Part shown: positions 55,793-64,000 of the stretch, piece by piece
Position numbering within the stretch: position 1 is the stretch's first letter
Layout of the letters: the number at the start of each line of letters is the position of its first letter
Source of the DNA: Furcasterigmium furcatum
Lineage: Eukaryota; Ascomycota; Sordariomycetes; Glomerellales; Plectosphaerellaceae
Length of the DNA: 64,000 nt
Assembly (NCBI GenBank): GCA_001599815.1
Contig: BCIA01000001.1
Coordinates: 3,352,934-3,416,933 of the forward strand
Direction of reading: 5' to 3'
The notes under the pieces: model-generated
Told to the model about the DNA's origin: nothing
What the model saw: the letters and a program-made list of their open reading frames with translations, nothing else
The model's database searches: none
Translations under genes and position numbers: made by a program

Positions 55793-56845
55793 TCACTCGT
55801 AAAAGACCAGGCACCGCACCTCGATGCTCTGCCGCCCCTTCGCATCGGCCGGCGTGTCCGGGTCGACAAAGGCCGTGTGCGGCGTCAGCGCCGCCAGCCC
55901 CTTGACCCCGTTCGGCTTCCCCTCGCTCCGCGAGTCGAAGCACTTGATGAACATGGCCTCGTCGGGCGTCATGTCCTTCATGTAGAAGAACCTGTGGTTC
56001 TCGTTCGGCGCGACCGTGTACGTCTCGCCCCTCGCCTCGTAGCCGTCCGTCGAGTCCAGCGACGCCGCGTCGGGGAGCACCTCCTTGCCGCGGTCGTCCT
56101 CGTCCTGCCCCTCCTTGCGTACCGGGTACAGCAGGTCGACCTTCACCAGGTCCTCCGGCTTGGTCGACCGCCAGTCGATCACGGCCAGCGGGAAGTCCGT
56201 CGCGGGGTGGCCGATGGGCCGCCAGACGTTGATGATCTGGAACCGACCGGCGATGAGCTCCTCCGCCTCGGCGGCGTCGGGGACGTGTCTCCGGACGCGG
56301 GCCTCGGCCGCCCACGGGGTCTGGTCGACGTGCACCTGCTGCACCGGCTGGCGGGGGCTGTCCTTCTCGCGCCGCCGGATCGTGTGGTCGAAGATGACGA
56401 CCTTCTTGATCCCCGGCAGCTTCTCGCGGAGCAGGGCCTCGACCTCGGCGTAGTAGCCTGTCTGCACCGCGGCGTCATCTGTGAAGCTCTTCTCCGCGGC
56501 CGGGGAGTTGTAGACGGCGAACCCCGAGACGTCCGTGCCGAAGGTGGCGGACGAGGTGCGCATGTTCTCGACGGAGCGCTTCCGTTCTGTCCGCTGGAAG
56601 GACGTCTTGTCGACGTCCACCTTGTTCCATGGCTTGATGAAGGCGACGTCCGAGTCCACGATGGTCGTCGGGTCGATGTACTTGAAGACGCCGGTGGTCA
56701 TCTTGGCCGAAGTGGAAGTGCGGGGTGGTGAGATGTGCAGTGCCCGGCGTCCGGTCGCCAGGCTTCGGGGGATCCTTGGAACAAATCTGGCGCTATTCCT
56801 AGCAACTGAGTTCATGTAGGAGTTCAAATGGGCTTCTGGGCGCAA
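55793..56845 (-). CDS. CmcJ/AsaB-like oxygenase family protein
   Basis: 350 aa in one exon. Family motifs in order are QQVHVDQTPWAAEARVRRH, FQIINVWRPIGHPATDFPLA, then NENHRFFYMKDMTPDEAMF, KCFDSRSEGK and the end RQSIEVRCLVFYE. This family includes cephamycin CmcJ, the AsaB hydroxylase and gibberellin-desaturase-related proteins; the H-x-D in HVDQ and a distal His suggest an Fe(II)/2-oxoglutarate site. The first 48 residues are basic and Ala/Ser-rich (RFVPRIPRSLATGRRALHI), like a mitochondrial presequence; starts at 56815 or 56701 would shorten or remove it. The reaction and substrate are unknown. Confidence 0.88.
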   Translation of the reverse strand: MRPEAHLNSYMNSVARNSARFVPRIPRSLATGRRALHISPPRTSTSAKMTTGVFKYIDPTTIVDSDVAFIKPWNKVDVDKTSFQRTERKRSVENMRTSSATFGTDVSGFAVYNSPAAEKSFTDDAAVQTGYYAEVEALLREKLPGIKKVVIFDHTIRRREKDSPRQPVQQVHVDQTPWAAEARVRRHVPDAAEAEELIAGRFQIINVWRPIGHPATDFPLAVIDWRSTKPEDLVKVDLLYPVRKEGQDEDDRGKEVLPDAASLDSTDGYEARGETYTVAPNENHRFFYMKDMTPDEAMFIKCFDSRSEGKPNGVKGLAALTPHTAFVDPDTPADAKGRQSIEVRCLVFYE

Positions 56846-57225
56846 AACGGAAAGAATTGAATGTGTTGATGGCTGGCTATGGGTGGTGAGCCAAGTCCAA
56901 GTTGGGTCTTCGGGCTTCCATTATCTTTAAGTATCCAATTCGGCTGCCGGCGGCAATTGCATCATCTGCGTAACCCCGAAACTGAGCCAGAGACTCGATT
57001 ACAAATATGGATTGCCAATCCACCCAATTTGTCAAACTTTCCCATCTTCATGTCCCGACATTCATTCTCAGAGTTGTCGGAGTTTCCTCAATCGCTATGC
57101 TCCGAAGACTGAAAGATCCGACCGTGACAAATGCGCCCTTCCGTCAATAACATGCACGGGCTTCAGTGACATCAACCTCAGTTGAACAAGTGTTCCTGGT
57201 ATTGGTCTCTCTACTGGACGGCTCA
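56846..57225. other. Short intergenic region
   Basis: 380 bp with the promoter of the CmcJ-like gene and the 3' flank of the Pro-rich gene; no gene seen. Confidence 0.45.
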
Positions 57226-59027
57226 CTACCTCTCAGGCCTGTACGGCTTATACACCGTCGCCGGCAATGGCGGCAGCGACTCGCGATCTCCCATCGCCAT
57301 ACAAGACAGGGACGACCCCCCGGAAATGGACGTCGGCGGCACCGGGAAAGACATGAGCGTCGGCGACAACACGTTGCTGCTCGCGATGCTCCTCCCGCCG
57401 ATGCTCGATATCGTGAGCGTGCTCATCCTCTTCTGCGGCTTGGCCTTGCTCGGCTCCCGTCCGACGTCCCGCGGCTCTGCCTTGAGTGTGTGGGCGATGT
57501 GCAGCGGGCGCGGGACGAGGGTCGGGTCGACGCTCGGCGCTCTCGATTCCGGGTCGGGGAGCATGCGGACCTCGTCCTCCTGCCTGTCCATGTCGCCCTC
57601 GAGCCGGGCCTCGGCTTTCCGTCTGGCGATGCTCTTCCTCGACCGGAACAGCATCGTCGAGATGGTGCTCCTCGACGCCCTCGAGGACGTGTCCTTCCCG
57701 GACTGGGAACGCGACACGTCGCCCGTCGGCCCGCTGGCGGTCGTCCGCACCGACTTGGCCGACCTGGCAGACATGGTCGGCCAGCGGAAGATCTTGATGA
57801 TGCCCGTTTCCTCTTCCGGCTCGGGCGGCGGCGGTGGCATATGATGCGCCCACGCGGCCGTGCTGGCCTGGCGGTCAAACTGGGATGCCTTCTCTCCGGA
57901 GTACGGCATAGTTGGTGGCACGGTTGGCTGATGTGTTTGTGTGTTTACGTTGTTATGAAATTGCTGCTGTTCGTGATGATGTCTGAGCCCGGCCTCTGGG
58001 TCATGAGGCGGCGGGCAAGGAAAAGGTGGTGGTCCCCTGGCTTCTGCCATGTTGGGGTGTGAAGGAGGAACATTGAAATGGCCGAGGGCGGCACGTCGCT
58101 GACGCCTTTTGTGCAGGCAACGGCGAATAAAGAAGAAAAGGCCGACGACGATAATGACAAAAACTATATCAGGTAAGTAATATGTCTTGAGGGACTCATG
58201 GCAGGCTTGTTCTTACGGGTGAGGCCGAAGCCGAGGGCAAGGGACTGAGTGAGGTCAAGACGTTTGCTGCCGTCTCCGCCTCCACCACCGCCTGGACTGT
58301 TCCCGCGGTCCGCGTCTACAAGACTCGGGAGCTCATTAGTCGGCTGAGAGCCGCCCCCGTTGGAACGAGTTGACGTCCCTAGACCCGGGGCGATCTCAGA
58401 AAATGGTCCCTCGTCATAGGTAGGGCTGGCATCGGGACCGCCAGTTGGCAATGGCTGATGAACCTCCTCCTGCGGCGGCCGGGAGATAGGCGGTTGCTCC
58501 GGATGAATCACAGTCTGTACTGCCTCTCCTGGCCGGCGGCTTGGCTGAGGATCCGGCTTCACCACCTGAGATGTAGTTCCTGGTGGTGAGCGCACCGGCT
58601 CGGGTTCTGGCTTCGGCTCTGGCTGTGGCTCTGGCTCCGGCTGCGGCTGGGGCTCCGGCTTGGGGGACGGAGTAGGTGCAGGCGCCGGTACAGGAGCCGG
58701 CCGTGGAGTGTTATCCGGGGTCGGGGTCGGAGGTGCTTCTGCCCTTGGTGTCGTTGGCTGTGGCCTCGGCGGCGGAGTTGTCGTCGGTTGAGGAGGTGGA
58801 GGAGGCGGCGGCGGCGGTGGTGGTGGTGCCTCTTGCTGAGGCGGAGGGTCCTGTGCCCGTGTGGTCTCAGCAGGAGGTGGCGGCGTTGTTGTCGTCCTCG
58901 TTCGCGTCCGGTCTAAAATACGATCCAGACGAGACCTCCCCCTATCCAGGATGTTGTCGAGAAGCTGACGTTCCGCGATTTCATCGTATGAATCCATGGC
59001 TTCCCTGCCTCTCTTACGATTTCCCAA
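57226..59027 (-). CDS. Proline-rich single-pass membrane protein, unknown function
   Basis: Exons 59027-58217 and 58163-57226 give 582 aa. The 53-nt intron (58216-58164) joins GFGLT to LFVIIVVGLFFFIRRC, so the only membrane helix is split by a phase-1 intron. The N-terminal ~265 residues have no signal peptide and are Pro/Thr/Glu-rich: a run of 12 Pro near residue 70, PTP repeats and PEPQPQPEPEP. After the helix come a basic stop (RRCLHKRRQRRAA) and a Pro-rich, Ser-rich cytosolic tail with many basic-Ser sites (RSRKSIARRKAEA). ATG at 58997 is an alternative start. No family recognised; it may be a type III or wall-sensor-like protein. Confidence 0.85.
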
Positions 59028-61651
59028 CGGGCATATCGCAGATCATCACCTGTCGATCTGATCTGCAGACGCCAGAATAATGCAAATCACCAAGGAAACA
59101 GACGACGCTCGCTCGCTCAGGTGCGATGCAACGTCGGGTCTGCCCAGGCGTCTGCTGCCAAAGCTTGACGGGTCTTATCCCGATGTAAAGATGGACGTTT
59201 CCGAGGAAAGAGACTAGAAGAAGTTTACTTGCGACTAGACAAAAGCCATAAACTTTGTATTAAGGAGGGCGAAGAATAGAAAGGCTCAGGGCGAGGGAAA
59301 CAACAGAGAGACCTCCCAAGCCTCGCCCTCACGCGTCCCATACAGCCCCCAAGGTCTCATTTTGATGTCTGTCAGACGTGACGGTCAAAGCGAAGACTGG
59401 AAGAGTTGCACCACAGTTTAGTCTATTATCCCGTCCGTGCGCAGGCCAACCGGACGCGGCGCCATCCCAAATGAAGACCAGCGAACGCCGCGATGTCTCT
59501 GGGCCTGCAGTAGTCACAGTCCGAGCGACATGCCGCCTCTCCCGGTTCCTGCTTTCTGCTTATTGCCTACCGGCAGCGTGACAACAACGCCCGCCAGCCA
59601 GTCAGTGCCCAGAGCCGTCCGCACGAGCGCGTCACCCTCGCCTCCAGGCCGTGTTCTGCTACGGTCGCCAAGGGGTCCTCACGCAGGATTTCACGTCAAA
59701 GCGGCCGCGATAGACGACGGTTCGCTACGGACTTCGGACGACAGACGGGGAGCGGGCGGAACGCAGGTCTAACACTGGCAGGCCGTCGCCCAGATCGCAG
59801 AGGGCAAGGTGAGAGGAATTAGGGAAGTCGGACAGCCAGGGAGGCCCCGGCCTGACGAGCCATCCCTCAGATGAGGTTGTCGATCTCGAGCTCGGGCTTG
59901 CGGATTGGGTCTCCAAACATGAGGCCAAACCGGGGCACGACAGATCCGGGACTCAAATAGCAGCTGTGCCCTCCAGCACCAGTCCATGGTGGCACATCTT
60001 CTCTTCTCGAAGGGTCGGGCCTTTCTTGTGCCGGTCTAGATGCTGGATTCGGTCAAACAAGACGAGAGAAACTGCGCCTCGGTGGCGGGCGGTCTCCTCC
60101 CACGATACCCTCATCCACGAGGCGTCCCGATCAGGCCAATGTTGACGACCAAATTTGCCTTGGCTGGCACGAATGCGGACCGTGCCCCCTCTATTTTGCC
60201 GACAGAGGCGCCTCAGGCGGATAAAGCTATTATCGTTCTGGGAAGCTGAATGAGTCGACGATATCCCAAGCGCGGACGAACCCTGGTCCCATAAGCGCGA
60301 GCTCCGGAGGGCTGCAATTTACCCATGCGCAGATCGCTGCTCTAGCCCCAGATGGTTGTTTCATGGTGAACACGTGTGGTTTGCAGCGACTAATTAAATG
60401 CCCGATGATGGTGATGTGTAAATATCTCCGAGGCCCTTTTACATGTCCAGTCTGCTGCGAAGCCGTCGTGTCAAGATGGAACCTTCCACTCGTCGGGTGG
60501 TGCAGTATCCGAGTGATTCTCCAAGCCGTCTCACTTACAGCAAGTGTCTGTTTTCCCGAGACCTTTGGCTCCAGCCGTGTTGACCAAGCCATGTGCTTGA
60601 GAGAGACCCTGGCCCGGGTCACAGATACGGTGTGGTCTTCGCTCCCCGCCCGCTTTCTCGCGAGAGAGAGAAGTCGCTCGACTCCCCCAAGCCCCCACGA
60701 AAGCAGGAGACGACGACATCCAAGAAGGGCACCATGCCTCGAACTTTTGAAAGATGAGCCCGAGGGGGCAATTCAGAGGTTGTCGTCTTCCGATGAAGAT
60801 TGGCCAGCCTCGATTCATCAGGCTATTGTTGGACGGGACTGACAGAACCGTCCGTCTCACCCGAGCAAGGTGCAACATAACCTCGTGCTTGACCATTGAA
60901 ACTGGCGGGGAAGACAGAGATATTTGAAACCATGGCAGCCAAGAGGTGCAAGTGTTCATCCCCAACTTCGACCATCGGACGGACATCAACTCATCCATCC
61001 CTCCCATCGAGATGAACACCCCTCCCATCGTCCAGATGAACACCCCTCAAATTATACGCGATCGCATCACCAGGCATCACGGCGTCTCAAGGCCAGAGTA
61101 ATGAGCATATGCAGTTTGCATCGTGATATTCACACCAAAATCAAATATCTGCCCCGAGGGGGAGGGGGGGAATCCAGTCCCGTAGATCCAGTTCCCATGC
61201 CCGCCGAAACGCCAGCCAATGCTCCGATAGTAGTAGTATGCCCATGACAAAAGAGAACAAAACCGGCACACGGCCGTACCCGCCCGCTCGCTCTTTCCCG
61301 CTTCGAATACAAAACGAAGAACCGTATCCATAGCCCGCTTCGCACGCCAAAGAGCCAGGGTCGTAATGTAACTCATCAGAAATCCAGACAGAAAAGGGGG
61401 TATAATGTAGCCAAGAGGAGGCCACCAGAAAGAGAAAAAGAAGCCTGAAAACAGAAAACCGCGATATCCGTGAGTAAATGTGAGAGAGATGAGAGTGAGA
61501 TCATGTCATGACCCGATGCTTTTCCGTTTTGCTCCTTTTTTCCCTTCCGATGCTGAAAACTGAAAACAGATCCGTCCCCTCGTCGTAGATTACTTTGTTC
61601 GTGTATATGCAGTAATAAAATGTGATGTAGAATGGAGATTGCGGGCACGGC
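59028..61651. other. 2.6-kb intergenic region
   Basis: No credible gene on either strand. A short direct repeat (AGATGAACACCCCTC, two copies) lies at about 61010-61050. The last part is the 3' flank of the arrestin gene. Confidence 0.45.
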
Positions 61652-63265
61652 TCATCGCACGATGCCCTCGATGGAGGAGTTGTCCCAGCTGAAGGTGAGC
61701 GCGGGTTCGGGGCTGCGATTGCCCTGCCGGATGGTGGCGTCCAGGGGCTCGAGGGACTCGTAGTCGATCGGGCACCTGTCGGCGTCGGGGTAGGCGGGCG
61801 GGCTGGGGGGCACGTCCTGGTAGACGGGGGGCGCCTCGTTGTCCCAGCTGACGCCGAGGCCGGGGCAGTCGGTGAGGAGGACGTGGTAGTGCATCCTGAG
61901 GATGCGGCCGGTGCCGGTCTGGGTGGCGAGGTGCGGCTTGCCGATGGGCGCCCACTCCTTGGAGACGACCATCTCGATCATGAGGGCGTGGGAGACCTCG
62001 GTGCCGTCGCGGGAGCGGGTGTCGCAGGCGTAGCCGGTGGCGGCGTTCTGCTGGCCGCCGCGGGAGTGGTGCTGGTGGCCGGCGAGGAGGGAGGTGGCGA
62101 TGCCGTAGTCGAACTCGAGCTCGACGTGGCCGTCGGTCGGGGTGTACTCGGACTTCCAGCCCTCGTAGATGTGCTTCTCGCCGAGGACGCGCATGTCGTT
62201 GCGCGGGGTGCCCTTGCCGGCGGCGGTGTTGGCGGAGCCGTCCGGGTTGGTGGCCGCGGCGGGCGTGTGCTTCTTGCACGCGGGCGCGATGGTCTTGACG
62301 GTCTCCTCGAGGCGCCAGGTGATCTTCTTGAGCTTCCAGTACTCGATGGTCTTGCTCTGGGCGTTGATGCCCGTGAGGCCGTCCAGGCGCAGCGAGACCT
62401 TGTGGTCGTTGCCGGTGGGGTGGATGATCTGGTCGTAGTGGGCGCCGGCCTTGATGTTGGTGGGCGGGAAGACGCGCACGGAGTGGTGAGGGGTGTCGGC
62501 CGTGGGCAGGGAGCGCTTGACCTCGAAGTGGCGCAGCATCTTGATGGGGATGTTGGAGACCTTGGGGTTCAGCCTGGCGGCGGGGGGCAGCGTGACGTCG
62601 GCCTTGAACTCGTAGCTGATGTTGACGAGCGGCGTGTCCATGGCGGCCGGGAGGTGGCCCTCGAGCAGGATGGAGAAGGGGAACTGGTGGCGGCCCTTCT
62701 TGAGCGTCGTGGGGTGTGTGAGGAACGTCCAGCGCTTGAGCTCCGTGTACTGGTCGGCGCAGTCGGCGCAGTGCGCCGTGAACGGCCTCTTCTGGTGGAC
62801 GTGGATGTGCAGGACGGCGCCGAAGCTCTCAATCTCGAGCTTCTCGTCCTTGACGTCGAGGAACATCTGGCCGGACACCAATGCGCCGGAGGAGGACTCG
62901 GCATCGCCGAAGAAGACGATGGGCGGGCTCTCGAGCTTCCAGTCGAGGCCGGCATGGGGGTTCTCGTGCTGCTCCTTGCTGCGGCCGAAGGGCAGCGACA
63001 GGCGGTTCAGGGCGTGCTTCTCCTTCTTCTCGGACTTCTCCTTCTTCTCCTTCTTGGGCTCCTTGGCCTCCTTCTTCATGGTGATCTGAGGGAACGACTC
63101 CGCGGAGTACATCCGGTGGTAGGGGATTTCGTCATCCGAGACGTCTGTGGATGAGGAGCGTCTGCCGCCCGAGCGCCGCCTTGGGTTCTCGGGGCGGACG
63201 GAGGTCTTTAGTGTGGCCGAGAATCCTGTAGACTGGCGCAGGAAGTCTGCGACCCTGTGTGGCAT
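61652..63265 (-). CDS. Arrestin-related trafficking adaptor, LDB19/Art1-like
   Basis: 537 aa in one exon. A basic Ser-rich N-terminus and a Lys/Glu-rich segment (KEAKEPKKEKKEKSEKKEKH) precede arrestin-like N and C beta-sandwich domains (SGQMFLDVKDEKLEIESF, then FEVKRSLPTADTPHHSVRVF and IEYWKLKKITWRLEE). Two PPxY motifs, PPVY (479-482) and PPAY (489-492), near the C-terminus are the binding sites for the Rsp5/Nedd4 WW domains. The protein should recruit the ubiquitin ligase to plasma-membrane permeases and trigger their endocytosis. Family assignment comes from motif memory; the cargo is unknown. Confidence 0.9.
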   Translation of the reverse strand: MPHRVADFLRQSTGFSATLKTSVRPENPRRRSGGRRSSSTDVSDDEIPYHRMYSAESFPQITMKKEAKEPKKEKKEKSEKKEKHALNRLSLPFGRSKEQHENPHAGLDWKLESPPIVFFGDAESSSGALVSGQMFLDVKDEKLEIESFGAVLHIHVHQKRPFTAHCADCADQYTELKRWTFLTHPTTLKKGRHQFPFSILLEGHLPAAMDTPLVNISYEFKADVTLPPAARLNPKVSNIPIKMLRHFEVKRSLPTADTPHHSVRVFPPTNIKAGAHYDQIIHPTGNDHKVSLRLDGLTGINAQSKTIEYWKLKKITWRLEETVKTIAPACKKHTPAAATNPDGSANTAAGKGTPRNDMRVLGEKHIYEGWKSEYTPTDGHVELEFDYGIATSLLAGHQHHSRGGQQNAATGYACDTRSRDGTEVSHALMIEMVVSKEWAPIGKPHLATQTGTGRILRMHYHVLLTDCPGLGVSWDNEAPPVYQDVPPSPPAYPDADRCPIDYESLEPLDATIRQGNRSPEPALTFSWDNSSIEGIVR

Positions 63266-64000
63266 GGTGGAGGTGGTGTGTGTATGTGTGTGTGGTGGCT
63301 GTCTTGTTGACTTGGGTCCCGGTTCTGGTGTAAGAGGCGGAGGTAGTATATGTAGTATGCACTCAGGTAGTAACCAAGTTCTGAGATGGCTGCTTCCCCG
63401 GATTTTCGACTGGGGCCCGGCTCAAATATGATGTGATGTGGCGCCCGCTCTGTTCCTCTTCTGAACCAGGTTCAATGCCTGGTCTGCTCCACCGGCAAGC
63501 AAATTCTTGCCCTGGAGGCTCGTCCCTGGGACCCGGATGGCGTAGCCTGGGGTAATCCGGGAACAGGGCTGGCCGGACCGGGAGAGCTGCAGCAGGCCCA
63601 AAGAGGGGCTGGTGGGCTGGTTGCTGGGTGTCGGTGTAGGGTGAGGTGCTCAGCTGACCACGAGAGGGCCGCAGGAGGACTCCTTGTGAAGAGGGTTTGC
63701 GTCCGTTGGAGGAGTATGTGCGCGAGGAGTCAGGCCAAGACCCATCCACGACGCTAAGTCTTTCTTTCTGGCGGTTCTGCGGGGTACAGGCGTTGGCGAT
63801 GGTTCTAACCCCTTTTCCCTGCTGGGTGGTGTGGTGTCCTTGTGATCAGGGCTGAGGAGGCGGCGGAGGCGGGGTTGATGATGTTTGGCTGCCCCTCAGA
63901 CGATGTATTCTGTCGGGGATGTGTTTGCTCGAGTCGCAATGGCGAGATGTGCGTGTCGGTCAGGGGGGAAGCGGAGGGCCCTTTTTGTTCTTCTCGCTCT
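63266..64000. other. Upstream region of the arrestin gene, window edge
   Basis: The promoter and 5' flank contain a GTGTGTGTATGTG run near 63270-63295. No gene is called; the short frames are not supported. Confidence 0.45.

Noticed and set aside
61883..63154. 423-codon plus-strand frame opposite the arrestin gene
   Set aside because: Gly/Val/Leu/Asp-rich shadow with no motif; the minus strand shows arrestin and PPxY motifs.
1..64000. CRISPR array, rRNA operon or prophage
   Set aside because: No regularly spaced repeats, rRNA-like blocks or phage genes; the intron-rich genes show a eukaryotic genome.

Overview
The window is nuclear DNA of a filamentous ascomycete (Pezizomycotina, most likely a plant-associated Sordariomycete; the species cannot be read from the sequence). 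The evidence is short introns of about 48-143 nt with GT(A/G)AGT-like donors and CTAAC/CTGAC branch sites, a Zn(II)2Cys6 regulator, a CFEM-type seven-helix receptor, fungal glycoside hydrolases with CBM1 or CBM35 modules, an Art1/LDB19-type arrestin and a relic that looks mutated by RIP. Most multi-exon models below were spliced by hand from the sequence and checked for phase.

Region 1 (0-15 kb) looks like a catabolic gene cluster: an alpha/beta hydrolase, a zinc-independent MDR oxidoreductase, a Dal5/ACS-type MFS transporter (8 exons, two exons of 20-21 nt, one GC-AG intron), a divergently transcribed Zn(II)2Cys6 factor (also with a GC-AG intron), an amidase-signature hydrolase and an IlvD/Edd dehydratase of the sugar-acid type. 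CGG-N10-CCG or CGG-N11-CCG inverted half-sites occur in four of the gaps between these genes. A small secreted protein lies at the left edge.

Region 2 (15-20 kb) is gene-poor. It holds a RIP-like dead coding remnant (about 16.2-16.5 kb), a short-chain dehydrogenase pseudogene fragment (17.4 kb) and one 119-aa, 12-cysteine secreted effector candidate with a clear TATA box.

Region 3 (20-26 kb) holds a vacuolar-type amino acid transporter, a KSTD-like FAD dehydrogenase and an EthD-domain protein.

Region 4 (26-56 kb) is rich in plant cell-wall degradation genes: GH30, GH7-CBM1 cellobiohydrolase, CBM35-GH26 mannanase, CBM1-GH12 endoglucanase and a GH16 glucanase, with a GST, a Cys-rich single-pass membrane protein, a CFEM receptor and an MFS sugar transporter. 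The five hydrolases attack different wall polymers, the transporter can import released sugars and the receptor is a candidate sensor. Two diverged inverted copies of a repeat of about 350 bp flank the transporter segment.

Region 5 (55-64 kb) holds a CmcJ/AsaB-like oxygenase, a proline-rich single-pass membrane protein and an arrestin adaptor with two PPxY motifs. The long gaps contain no gene I could support.
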